From a bacterium (lineage in GTDB: Bacteria > SZUA-79 > Acidulodesulfobacterales > Acidulodesulfobacteraceae), in NCBI GenBank assembly GCA_021789455.1, contig JAJYJN010000004.1:1-32643 (forward strand): a stretch of DNA of 32,643 nucleotides. Reading direction: 5' to 3'. The position numbers and the translations under genes were made by a program. Under the pieces are notes generated by a model that saw nothing but the letters and a program-made list of their open reading frames with translations, made no database searches and was not told the origin of the DNA. This document shows, piece after piece, positions 23,961 through 32,053 of this stretch (position 1 is the first letter of the stretch; each line of letters opens with the position of its first letter).

Positions 23961-26840
23961 TTGCCTAAAAACAGCAAAAGTAAATCATCCATATCTCAAG
24001 CCGAAAAACGTCAACTAACGGCAATCCATATATTTTTCTTATTCCTAATTTGTATTGTATTGTCTATATTTGCACATGAAACTATAAGCATGAAAAAAAA
24101 TATAGAAAGTCGTCTCCGGGAATATTCAACTTTGACCGCTTCAAATCTATCTGCTTCTATTAAAGATCAAATAAATGCCCATTTTCACGATCTTAACTTT
24201 TTAAAAAAAGAATTTTTAAACGTAAACGACGGTCATCTATCCCCAAGTAAAAAAGCGCTTCAAGTTTTTAAAAGTTTCAAAAAGTATCATCCGGGTATTG
24301 CGGCTATAAATATTTTAAACAGCTCAATGAATAAAGTAGTCTGGTCAAGCTCTAAAAATGCTTTTAAAAATATACAAAATACTATTTTTACTAAGGTATA
24401 CGGTTATAAAGACCGATACGTAGGAACGTTATATTTTGAAAAATATAATAAAAAATTTGTTATACCTATGAACGAACGGATAATTGATAAACAAGGCTAT
24501 ACATTGGGTTTTATCGGTTCGCCTTTTATTATCTCTAACTTTAATGCAATCAGTACTCCCCGATATATAAATGCTTATCTTATGGAAAAAATATCAGGCA
24601 AAACGATATCTTCATGGCAAAAAGGAAAATTCGACATTAATGAGAAAAATCCTCAAAATTTTTCAGGCGGCGCTTCTATAAAAATTGCTGATTATCCGTG
24701 GATAATAAAAGCGGGTTGGACAAGCTCGACCTTTGAGAAGTTATTTTGGAGAAAAGAACATATTTATTTAATAATTGTAATTTTATTTACTCTTTTATTT
24801 ATAATTTTAGACGTAATAGCAAATATAACGTTTAAAAAAATTTTACGTCTTAAAAGTTATCAATCAGCCGCTATTAGCGCTCAGGAAGCCGTTTTATTTT
24901 TAAAAAACGCAGAAAGCATATATAAACATATCGTTGATTTAATAGTTGCTAAAACCGATTCTATGGGATCCGTTTTAGTCGTTCCGGATAAAGAGAAAGG
25001 TTATTTTATTCCCGTCGCCGCATGTGCGGACGACGAAGAGCATGAGAAAAATCTTTTAAAAATAAAACCATCCTTTAGAAGCGACGATATAATGGGAAAC
25101 ATGCCCGTATCGATAGCTTATAAAGAAAAAAAAGTGATCGGGCCTATTTATAGCTTTAATAAAAAAATTATAGATAAATATCCGACGTTTTCCAGAGTAA
25201 AAAGTTTGATGGCTTTTCCTATATTTAAGGATTTAGAATCTGATCCAGCGGCTATCTTAGGAATACAATCCGATTCAAAATATTATTTCAACAAAGATAT
25301 GATTAGCGTAATAAAACAACTTATAAATTCATTAGGATTAGCGCTTAATAATATAGACGTTAATAAACGTTTGGTTTACGAGACAGAACATCAGAAACGG
25401 CTTATAGAGTTCAATTTCTTTTTAGCACAGATGAATCAGTTGATAAGCAGAACGGAAAATGAAAAAATTTTTATAGACTCTATATGTGAAATGGCAGTAA
25501 ATTATACCGGTTTAAAATTAGTATGGATAGCGCAGCCCGATGAAAAAGGAGACGTGCATTTTATATCTTATCAAGGAATTCAAGGATTAGTCGAACGTTT
25601 AAATATTTCGGTTAATTCAGACGTGCAGGAGGGACACTCCAGCGTCGGCAGAGCATGGCGCTCAAAAAAAGCCGTTTATATTCCTTCATTTAAAAATGAC
25701 CCTTCTATGCGTCCATGGCTTGAAATAAACAAAGAGTTCGGTTTGCTGTCCAGCGCCTCTATGCCTATAATGAGAGGCGGAGTTATTTGGGCGGTATTAA
25801 CTGTGCTTCATTCGGAAGAAAACTTTTTTGACGATGATCTTAAAAATCTAATGGAAGAAATAGCTTTAGATATAGGCTACGGTTTAGACAGGATAGATCT
25901 TATAAACGATAAAAAAAGAGAATCGGAAATAAGAAATGCATTTTTAAGTAATACTTCCGCCGGTATTGCTTTAATCGGCTATCCCGACAGAGTTTTTATC
26001 GATGCTAACTATGCCGTTATTAATGCATTGGGTTATCCGGATATAGAATCCTTAAAAAGGCATAGTCTAACCGAGATTTATCCTGATGAATCAACTTATA
26101 AAAGAATCGAGGGGACAGCTAATAAGATATTGAAAGAAGGAAAGGGATTTGAACGCGATATACCGATATTAAGGAAAGACGGAACAATTATTTATGCCGA
26201 TTTTTACGGACAAAAAATAAATGGATGGGCTGGCGGCAAAGAACAGATATTATGGACAATAATGGATATAACGGAAAGACACAGGCTGGCAGAAGAGCTT
26301 TCTTATCAAGCTTTTTATGACGAGCTTACCGGTCTTCCAAACCGCCGCTCATTATCCATTGAGATGGAAAGAGCAATATCGAGAACAAACCGCCGCAAAA
26401 AATTTCTTGCCTTTTCTATTATGGACATAGACGATTTTAAGCCTATTAACGATACATTCGGGCATCATGTCGGAGATTATGTATTAAAAATAGTTTCCGC
26501 CAGACTTAAGGAAGTATTGCGCAAGACCGATTTTATTGCGAGACTCGGCGGAGATGAATTTGTTATTATCGTTGAAGATATAGATAATAAAAACGAGCTT
26601 GAATCTATATTGGAAAAAATAGAAAAAAAGATTAAAGAACCTATATTTTTAGAAAATAGCAATGAAATAACCGTCTATCTTAGCATGGGCGTTTATATGT
26701 ACGACGGTACTATTAAAAGCAAAGAATTGCCTAATCCCGATAATTTTTTGCGTTACGCCGACCAGGCATTATACGAGAGCAAAAATAAAAAGTCCGACCG
26801 CTTAAAATATTACGCTTTTTATGGAGAAATATTACAATAA
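23961..26840 (+). CDS. Multidomain membrane sensor diguanylate cyclase (Cache-like, GAF, GAF, PAS, GGDEF)
   Basis: Signal-controlled synthesis of c-di-GMP. The 959 residues appear in this order: a membrane helix (about 22-40), a periplasmic Cache-like sensor (44-262), a second helix (268-290), a divergent GAF-like domain (about 315-465), a GAF domain (about 490-645), a PAS domain (655-780) and a GGDEF domain (786-955). The GGDEF domain has DELTGLPNRR (787-796), the intact motif GGDEF (863-867) and an RxxD inhibitory site R854-D857. No EAL domain follows. Start is TTG at 23961; GAGG (23949-23952) lies eight bases upstream. The single-gene unit follows nadB after 116 bases. The signals sensed cannot be told; domain limits are approximate. 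Confidence 0.9.
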   Translation: MPKNSKSKSSISQAEKRQLTAIHIFFLFLICIVLSIFAHETISMKKNIESRLREYSTLTASNLSASIKDQINAHFHDLNFLKKEFLNVNDGHLSPSKKALQVFKSFKKYHPGIAAINILNSSMNKVVWSSSKNAFKNIQNTIFTKVYGYKDRYVGTLYFEKYNKKFVIPMNERIIDKQGYTLGFIGSPFIISNFNAISTPRYINAYLMEKISGKTISSWQKGKFDINEKNPQNFSGGASIKIADYPWIIKAGWTSSTFEKLFWRKEHIYLIIVILFTLLFIILDVIANITFKKILRLKSYQSAAISAQEAVLFLKNAESIYKHIVDLIVAKTDSMGSVLVVPDKEKGYFIPVAACADDEEHEKNLLKIKPSFRSDDIMGNMPVSIAYKEKKVIGPIYSFNKKIIDKYPTFSRVKSLMAFPIFKDLESDPAAILGIQSDSKYYFNKDMISVIKQLINSLGLALNNIDVNKRLVYETEHQKRLIEFNFFLAQMNQLISRTENEKIFIDSICEMAVNYTGLKLVWIAQPDEKGDVHFISYQGIQGLVERLNISVNSDVQEGHSSVGRAWRSKKAVYIPSFKNDPSMRPWLEINKEFGLLSSASMPIMRGGVIWAVLTVLHSEENFFDDDLKNLMEEIALDIGYGLDRIDLINDKKRESEIRNAFLSNTSAGIALIGYPDRVFIDANYAVINALGYPDIESLKRHSLTEIYPDESTYKRIEGTANKILKEGKGFERDIPILRKDGTIIYADFYGQKINGWAGGKEQILWTIMDITERHRLAEELSYQAFYDELTGLPNRRSLSIEMERAISRTNRRKKFLAFSIMDIDDFKPINDTFGHHVGDYVLKIVSARLKEVLRKTDFIARLGGDEFVIIVEDIDNKNELESILEKIEKKIKEPIFLENSNEITVYLSMGVYMYDGTIKSKELPNPDNFLRYADQALYESKNKKSDRLKYYAFYGEILQ

Positions 26841-26856
26841 ATTATTATATTTTTTC

Positions 26857-26898
26857 ATAGGATACTGCATAGGATAGATTGTATAGGATTTATAGGAT
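26857..26898 (+). repeat. Four short ATAGGAT direct repeats
   Basis: ATAGGAT occurs at 26857-26863, 26869-26875, 26883-26889 and 26892-26898. GTATAGGATTT (26881-26891) also has an inverse copy AAATCCTATAC at 26964-26974, about 70 bases on. This is all in the spacer after the GGDEF gene. It may be a simple-sequence relic, a loose hairpin or binding sites; nothing more is visible in 26841-26996. Confidence 0.45.
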
Positions 26899-26996
26899 TT
26901 TATAAACAGCGTATTTGTTTATGTTTCTTGCTTATTCTTAAATTATCTTGATACTATGTATGAAAATCCTATACAGTTAATTTCGTTGCCAATAAC

Positions 26997-27072
26997 TGGT
27001 GGAGCTGATCGGGGTCGAACCGACGACCTCTTGCATGCCATGCAAGCGCTCTGCCAACTGAGCTACAGCCCC
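26997..27072 (-). tRNA. tRNA-Ala (GGC)
   Basis: On the minus strand, the acceptor stem GGGGCTG (27066-27072) pairs with CAGCTCC (27001-27007), with one G-T pair. Discriminator A (27000) and an encoded CCA (26997-26999) follow. The anticodon arm CTTGC/GCAAG closes the loop ATGGCAT with anticodon GGC (27037-27039), reading alanine GCC/GCU codons. D-arm TAGCTCAGTTGG and T-arm GGTTCGACCCC are canonical. Confidence 0.96.
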
Positions 27073-27104
27073 ATTATATAAATTTCGGTTTAATTAATTT
27101 ATTT

Positions 27105-27134
27105 ATAATACTATAATATGAAGTTTTAAGTCAA
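27105..27134 (-). promoter_or_regulatory. Predicted promoter of tRNA-Ala
   Basis: On the minus strand: TTGACT (27129-27134), an 18-base spacer and TATTAT (27105-27110). The expected start is about 25 bases before the mature tRNA. AT-rich flanks make the exact -10 uncertain. Confidence 0.5.
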
Positions 27135-27196
27135 TAAAAAACATAAACCCAAAAAACATGAAATAAAATAAAGTTTCGTTTTATGAAGTTTGTTTA

Positions 27197-27226
27197 TTGA
27201 CACCTCATGATACAAGAGAGTATAAT
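27197..27226 (+). promoter_or_regulatory. Consensus sigma70 promoter of the universal stress protein gene
   Basis: TTGACA (27197-27202), 18 bases and TATAAT (27221-27226): both hexamers match the consensus perfectly. It lies about 97 bases before the ATG at 27323, giving an untranslated leader of roughly 90 bases in which no motif or ribosome-binding site was recognised. The strongest-looking promoter in the window. Confidence 0.75.
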
Positions 27227-27322
27227 TAAATTAAATTTTTTTTAGAATATTTTGAAAACGAAAATTATAAGATTATAATTATATACATTATAAATAAGTA
27301 TAAATAAATATTTACAAATATT

Positions 27323-28249
27323 ATGTTTAACACGGCTCTGTATGCTGTAAATTTTGGAGATTTTTATTACGAAAATCTTGATTGTTTCGTAAACTATTCG
27401 AAAATAGGTTTAAAAGAAATAGTTCTTATACATGTAATAGACCCGTCCGTTTTTCATCACAGCCTTTATTCCGTTTACAAAAAAGAAGATGAAGAGAAAA
27501 TAAGGAAATTTGCGGAAATAAAGCTTGAAGATATTAAAAAATATTTGGAAAAGTCGGGGTTCGGCGTCAGATATGTTATAAGGGTAGGCAATATAGCCGA
27601 TGAGATTGCATATGAAGCAAAAGCCGAAAATATAGATTTTGTAGTTTTAGATAAAAAAGCGGATGTAAAAAACAAGGGGTACTTTTCTTTTTACGGTTCT
27701 CCTTTATACGATATAATTATAAAAACGGAAAAGCCGATACTTATTATGAGAAGGGTTTTGTTTCATTCTTCCAGCGATTTTAAGAACGATGCAAAAACAA
27801 GCTGCCGAAATCTGTTCGACGATATAGTTTTTGCTACCGATTTTTCCGATTTTTCACTCAAATCCATTCCGTTAATTTTGAAAATACCCGTTGATGTAGT
27901 TAAACTTTTTACCTTACTGCACGTTATAGACGAAAAATTAATTAGAGGGCTTAAGGATTCTACGCAAGCCGAATTGGAATATTATGAAAAAAATCTTGCC
28001 GATAAATTTGAATCCGTAATGCGCGGCCTTAATTACAGATTTGCAAAAGAAAAGTCTAATATTGCTATCGTTGTCAAAAAAGGCGCTCCTTGCAAGGAAA
28101 TAATCGATTATATCGAAGAAACCGGTAAAAAACTGTTAATTTTAGGCTTTAAAGGAAGAGATAAAGAAGGAATAAAAGAAATTCTTTTCGGAAGTACGGC
28201 CGAAAGGATAATAAATGCTCTTCCTTGCTCGATATTTATCGCTAAATGA
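27323..28249 (+). CDS. Tandem universal stress protein (two UspA domains)
   Basis: A cytoplasmic stress-response protein with two consecutive Usp folds (about 1-145 and 165-308). The second domain opens DDIVFATDFSDFS and closes with LLILGFKGRDKEG..LFGSTAERII and PCSIFIAK. This resembles the G-2x-G-(about 9)x-G-S/T nucleotide-binding loop of ATP-binding Usp proteins, here with a slightly longer spacing. The first domain has a degenerate loop (DFVVLDKKADVKNKG) and may not bind nucleotide. The start codon lacks a ribosome-binding site despite a perfect promoter upstream. It converges on the MFS gene with only 20 bases between the stops. The specific role cannot be inferred. Confidence 0.9.
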   Translation: MFNTALYAVNFGDFYYENLDCFVNYSKIGLKEIVLIHVIDPSVFHHSLYSVYKKEDEEKIRKFAEIKLEDIKKYLEKSGFGVRYVIRVGNIADEIAYEAKAENIDFVVLDKKADVKNKGYFSFYGSPLYDIIIKTEKPILIMRRVLFHSSSDFKNDAKTSCRNLFDDIVFATDFSDFSLKSIPLILKIPVDVVKLFTLLHVIDEKLIRGLKDSTQAELEYYEKNLADKFESVMRGLNYRFAKEKSNIAIVVKKGAPCKEIIDYIEETGKKLLILGFKGRDKEGIKEILFGSTAERIINALPCSIFIAK

Positions 28250-28269
28250 AATAAAGATATATTTAATAT

Positions 28270-29637
28270 TTAATCTGTAACGACGGGAGTATTTATATTG
28301 CGATATGATTTAGCGAAGAATCCGAATAAAATCGTGGCAAAAATTAATATAAAGGCAACTAAACTATATGCATTTATATAATTAAAATAATCGAATGCCG
28401 CTCCTACCGCAACAGGTCCAAGAACAAAACCGAAATCGCTTAACGTCCTATAAATGCCTATTGCCTCGTCGTAACGGTTTTTGTCTACGCTGTCCATTAA
28501 ATAAAGGTTTCTTGCAGGACCTGAAAATCCGCCGCCTGCGCTTAATAAAATAATGGATAATCCGAACGATATCAGGTTTTTAAATATTATAAAGCTTAAA
28601 ACTCCGGCGACAGTAATAATGAAAGAGGTTATTATAGATTTTTTAACTCCCATAAAGTTTATAACTCTGTCAGAATAATATGTAAGAACGACGCCGATTA
28701 CCGCCGATATAGAAACAAGCAGTCCTATGTCGGCTTTATTTAAGCCCATTACGCTGTATCCTACTAAAGGCACCAGTTCTCTTCTCGAGCCTATTCTTGA
28801 AAAGAAAAAAGTAAACGTTAAAAAACATAATGCGATAAAATTAAAATTATACAGAAGCGCAAAATATTTTTTACGTGTATTAATGCCGATATTTTTATCT
28901 GCATCGGCAGTTTCGATAGAAGTTCTGCCGTCGGTATCGATGTAGATATTTTCAATGGAATTATCTTCCGTATCTGTTTGTATTTTTATGTTTTCTTTTA
29001 CGTTTTCCGCATTGTCTTGCAAGGATGTTTCGTCTATATGATTTATGCTGTTTAGGAATTTTTTATTGTAAAAAGCTATTATTACTCCTGCGGCCATTAT
29101 TAAGGCATAAAGCAAAAATGCGGCTTTATCGGAAAATTCGTAAGCGACTAAGGCTCCGATAAACGGCGCAGACCCCATTGAAAGTCTTCTTGCTATCATA
29201 TACCTGCTTAAAACCTTTGCTCTCTTTTCTTCTTTATAAAGGCGTTTAGTCAGGATTATCATCGAAGACGTGTTGATTATGCCGGAGCCGAATCCTTCGA
29301 GAAATCTAAATAAGAAAAGCTGATAATATGAAGTGGAAAGCAGGTATCCAACTGCTCCCAGAAAAATAGACAGTATTCCTATGTGTATATATTGCGCATT
29401 TAGTTTTTTGCTTATAATGCTTATAGGAATATTTACGAATATGCGTGCAAGTCCGAAAGATGCAATTATTAAACCGATGGCGATTATGCTTGCGCCCAGA
29501 CTTTTTGCGTAAAGAGGAAGCACGACGGTATTTAATCCGAGTCCGAAATCGGCAAGGGCTATTGTCGAAAGTATTGCAATTAAAAGCCTTTTTGTAGATA
29601 CAGGTTTTGCGGATACGGGCGTAGGTTTCGGTTCCAT
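28270..29637 (-). CDS. Major facilitator superfamily transporter, substrate unknown
   Basis: A secondary transporter of the inner membrane. 455 residues with about 12 predicted helices in two halves. The first half carries a family-like loop 2-3 segment (GLARIFVNIPISIISKKLN, 62-80) and RFLEGFGSGI (111-120). The halves are joined by an unusually long, acidic, Asp/Glu/Asn-rich cytoplasmic loop (about 191-256). The N-terminal tail is Pro/Lys-rich. General appearance is that of drug/metabolite efflux MFS proteins, but substrate motifs are not seen. The start ATG (29635-29637) lies eight bases after a predicted -10 box with no ribosome-binding site, so the message is probably leaderless. It is divergent from the ferritin/FNT gene and shares the intervening region with it. 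Confidence 0.88.
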   Translation of the reverse strand: MEPKPTPVSAKPVSTKRLLIAILSTIALADFGLGLNTVVLPLYAKSLGASIIAIGLIIASFGLARIFVNIPISIISKKLNAQYIHIGILSIFLGAVGYLLSTSYYQLFLFRFLEGFGSGIINTSSMIILTKRLYKEEKRAKVLSRYMIARRLSMGSAPFIGALVAYEFSDKAAFLLYALIMAAGVIIAFYNKKFLNSINHIDETSLQDNAENVKENIKIQTDTEDNSIENIYIDTDGRTSIETADADKNIGINTRKKYFALLYNFNFIALCFLTFTFFFSRIGSRRELVPLVGYSVMGLNKADIGLLVSISAVIGVVLTYYSDRVINFMGVKKSIITSFIITVAGVLSFIIFKNLISFGLSIILLSAGGGFSGPARNLYLMDSVDKNRYDEAIGIYRTLSDFGFVLGPVAVGAAFDYFNYINAYSLVAFILIFATILFGFFAKSYRNINTPVVTD

Positions 29638-29645
29638 AAGCAGTT

Positions 29646-29674
29646 ATTTTACAGCATAATGACTTTTTAGTCAA
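29646..29674 (-). promoter_or_regulatory. Predicted promoter of the MFS gene (leaderless)
   Basis: On the minus strand: TTGACT (29669-29674), 17 bases and TAAAAT (29646-29651). Only eight bases separate the -10 from the ATG, so transcription would begin at or within a couple of bases of the start codon. Confidence 0.65.
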
Positions 29675-29739
29675 TTATTGCCTTGCTTATTGCCTTGCTT
29701 TTGTTTAGTTTTATGACCTTCTTGCATATGTTCTTGCAT
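29675..29739. repeat. Two pairs of 12-bp-spaced CTTGC repeats in the divergent promoter region
   Basis: TTATTGCCTTGC is tandemly repeated (29675-29686, 29687-29698) directly behind the MFS -35 box. TTCTTGCAT is repeated at 29719-29727 and 29731-29739, directly before the -35 box of the FNT fusion. The shared core CTTGC lies at 29682, 29694, 29721 and 29733: spacings 12, 27 and 12. This looks like binding sites of one regulator serving both promoters (inference). Confidence 0.55.
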
Positions 29740-29740
29740 G

Positions 29741-29769
29741 TTGTCAAATTAATAGATTTGATATATAAT
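29741..29769 (+). promoter_or_regulatory. Predicted promoter of the ferritin-like/FNT fusion gene (leaderless)
   Basis: TTGTCA (29741-29746), 17 bases and a perfect TATAAT (29764-29769). The ATG at 29777 begins eight bases after the -10 box, so the transcript would start at or one base before the start codon. This fits the absence of a ribosome-binding site. Confidence 0.7.
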
Positions 29770-29776
29770 TAATATC

Positions 29777-31222
29777 ATGACGGACTTATATTTAAAAAGC
29801 GACGAAAGCGAAAGCGGTTCAAGTTCCGGACATTCTAAAAATACCAAAGCCGTTCTGGATACTATCGATTTGCTTCAAAAGTATCTTGCCGCAGAAGTAG
29901 CCGGCAGAGACCTTTACGTCGAGCAGGCTAAAACCCTCAAAGACCCTATTTTAGTTCAGGCGTTAAAATCTTTTGCATCCACAGAAAGCGGGCACATCAT
30001 AAACATTAGGGAAAAAATAACCGAACTCGGCGGAACGCCTAATACTTTAAATTCTATCAGGGAAGCTCAGAAGGGCGTGAGCGAGGCATCTCATCAGGTT
30101 TCGGCTCCTCTCGATATGCTTAGAATCGATTTAAAAATTGAAGAAAACGCAATTAACGATTATACTGCCGGATTAGAAGTAATAGGCGATCCGGGCGTAA
30201 GGGCGCTTATAGAAAACAATCTTGCCGAGGAAATTCACCATTCTTTATACTTATCTAAAAGAATAAACGAAATTTTAGAAACCACCAAAGCGCGTATAGG
30301 CGCTATTAAAGGAATAGAAAAGCCGGGAGGGAAAGAAGCTTCGGAAATTTTTAAGGCTTCGGTCGAAGTCGGACAGTCAAGGCTTGAAAGAAGCTGGCTT
30401 GAAATGTCTATGTCGGGACTTATAGCCGGCATGAACGTTACTTTCGGCATAATCGCTTCTTCATACGTTGCCGGAGCGACCGCTCCGTTAGTCGGCGCTA
30501 ATGTGGCAAAAATCCTCGGAGCGCTTTTTTTCCCTATTGGTTTCATGTTTTTAATGATAGGCAAAAGCGAGCTTTTTACGGAAAATTTTTTAGTTCCGGT
30601 AACCGCAGTCATCGCAAAAAAAGGCAGAATCCTTGAGCTTTTAAAATTATGGTCTCTTACGCTTATCGGCAATATGGCCGGTATTTTTATTTTTGCTCTC
30701 GTAATAGCAGGCTCGTTAAATCAGATTGTTCCGTCTTTCGTCGTTAATCATATACACGGCGTTGCAAACAGCTATATGAACAGAACGCCCTTCGTAATGA
30801 TTTTAAGCGCTGTATTTGCCGGCTGGCTTATAACTCTTATGACATGGCTTTTAATAGCGTCAAGCGGCACGCTTGCAAGAATTTTTATTATATGGGTCGT
30901 CGGTTTTATGATATATCTAAACTCCTTCAGCCATATAGTAGTGGCGTCGTCAGAAATTTTAATTGCAATAAATACCGGTTCGCATATTTCTTATATTTCT
31001 TGGCTTTATAGATATGTTCCGTTAACGCTTGTCGGCAATATGATAGGCGGTTTATTTTTCGTTACTATTTTGCAGTATTTGCAGATTTTACACTCCGTGC
31101 CAACGGCTCATGACGATCTTATTTCCGCTTCTTCGTATGAACTTGATATGATGGGCGGCGGAAACGGCAGGGCTAAATATGACGCTATGGAAAACGTAGA
31201 AAATATAGAAGACACGCTTTAA
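29777..31222 (+). CDS. Ferritin-like domain fused to a formate/nitrite transporter (FNT) family channel
   Basis: An unusual two-part protein of 481 residues. Residues about 24-170 form a predicted four-helix ferritin-like bundle. E40, E70-x-x-H73, E122/E123 and E151/E152 with H154/H155 follow the order and approximate spacing of bacterioferritin di-iron ligands. Residues about 205-440 form an FNT channel with roughly six helices. GKSELFTENFLVP (262-274), the GWLITLMTWLL segment (349-359) and SHIVVASSEIL (385-395) with the probable central pore histidine H386 resemble the YfdC-like branch. FNT channels carry formate, nitrite, hydrosulfide or lactate; which one is unknown. The N-terminal domain should lie in the cytoplasm. 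The hydrophilic tail (441-481) has no motif. Divergent from an MFS gene; Hdr-like genes follow after 120 bases under their own promoter. Confidence 0.85.
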   Translation: MTDLYLKSDESESGSSSGHSKNTKAVLDTIDLLQKYLAAEVAGRDLYVEQAKTLKDPILVQALKSFASTESGHIINIREKITELGGTPNTLNSIREAQKGVSEASHQVSAPLDMLRIDLKIEENAINDYTAGLEVIGDPGVRALIENNLAEEIHHSLYLSKRINEILETTKARIGAIKGIEKPGGKEASEIFKASVEVGQSRLERSWLEMSMSGLIAGMNVTFGIIASSYVAGATAPLVGANVAKILGALFFPIGFMFLMIGKSELFTENFLVPVTAVIAKKGRILELLKLWSLTLIGNMAGIFIFALVIAGSLNQIVPSFVVNHIHGVANSYMNRTPFVMILSAVFAGWLITLMTWLLIASSGTLARIFIIWVVGFMIYLNSFSHIVVASSEILIAINTGSHISYISWLYRYVPLTLVGNMIGGLFFVTILQYLQILHSVPTAHDDLISASSYELDMMGGGNGRAKYDAMENVENIEDTL

Positions 31223-31229
31223 ATAAAAT

Positions 31230-31257
31230 TTGACTTTTTTATTTATCGTGATATTAT
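31230..31257 (+). promoter_or_regulatory. Predicted promoter of the hdrC-hdrB genes
   Basis: TTGACT (31230-31235), 16 bases and TATTAT (31252-31257). It starts eight bases after the FNT stop codon. The leader to the hdrC ATG would be about 80 bases and ends in an AGGAG ribosome-binding site. Confidence 0.55.
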
Positions 31258-31342
31258 AAATATTATTAAAGAGTATTTTTAAAATATAAGTGTTATTGCA
31301 TTTTAGCAGATATAAACGAAAACGGTAAAGCAGGAGAGCTTT

Positions 31343-32020
31343 ATGGAATATGATGAAAATGGAGTAAGTATAGTTCCCGCCGAATTAAAAAAAGAAATTT
31401 TCGAAGAAGCAAGAAAAGATTTCCGGTATGAAGAGTATGTTAGAGGATGTTTAAACTGCGGCGTCTGCACCGGCGGATGCCCGCCCCACAGATTTTTCGA
31501 TTTTTCTCCGCGTATAGTTCTGCAAAAAATGAAGTCAAAAGACCCTGAGCTTATCTGGACGATGATGGACGAATATGTATGGGCTTGTTTTCAGTGTTTT
31601 ACATGCGCGATGATTTGTCCGTTTTTAAACAGCCCCGGAGGCGTAATAGCTATATTAAGGGAAATTGCCGTACGAAGAGGATTCGAATCGGCGAAAAAAG
31701 TTTTAAAACCTTATTCGCGCGTGCTTTTAAAACTTACCGCATACGGCAATCAGCTTTCTCCAGACATGATACAGCCGGATTTCTTTCCGGACTGGGGGCC
31801 GCATATAGGATATGCTTCGACGGATCTTGCCGTAAAAAGAAAGGCTATTCCTATGCCGACCCTTCAGGTTACCAATTTGGCATGGGACGTCGCTCCCGAA
31901 ACGATGAAAGAATTATACGATATATTTGACGAAGCCGGAGTTTTTAAAATAATAGAATCCGTCGACCCTTCGCTTTACGAAATAATCCAGGATATAGTGG
32001 ACGACGTCAGGAGTTCTTAA
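31343..32020 (+). CDS. hdrC: Heterodisulfide reductase-like subunit C (HdrC), probable sulfur-oxidation (sHdr) type
   Basis: An iron-sulfur electron-transfer subunit. The 225 residues contain two [4Fe-4S] motifs: C36-x2-C39-x2-C42-x3-C46-P and C82-x2-C85-x2-C88-x3-C92-P. The region 'CLNCGVCTGGCPPHRFF' and the helical remainder resemble HdrC1 of the sHdr complexes found in sulfur oxidisers such as Aquifex, Acidithiobacillus and Hyphomicrobium. In those systems hdrC1 is followed by hdrB1 and hdrA, and the complex oxidises sulfur carried on a lipoate-binding protein. Here hdrB does follow, which supports the assignment; hdrA and the lipoate protein would lie beyond the window. A methanogen-type or dissimilatory sulfate-reducer Hdr/Qmo subunit is the main alternative. 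AGGAG precedes the ATG. Confidence 0.87.
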   Translation: MEYDENGVSIVPAELKKEIFEEARKDFRYEEYVRGCLNCGVCTGGCPPHRFFDFSPRIVLQKMKSKDPELIWTMMDEYVWACFQCFTCAMICPFLNSPGGVIAILREIAVRRGFESAKKVLKPYSRVLLKLTAYGNQLSPDMIQPDFFPDWGPHIGYASTDLAVKRKAIPMPTLQVTNLAWDVAPETMKELYDIFDEAGVFKIIESVDPSLYEIIQDIVDDVRSS

Positions 32021-32053
32021 CGGGAAGCGATAATTAGTCTTAATTTATATAGC

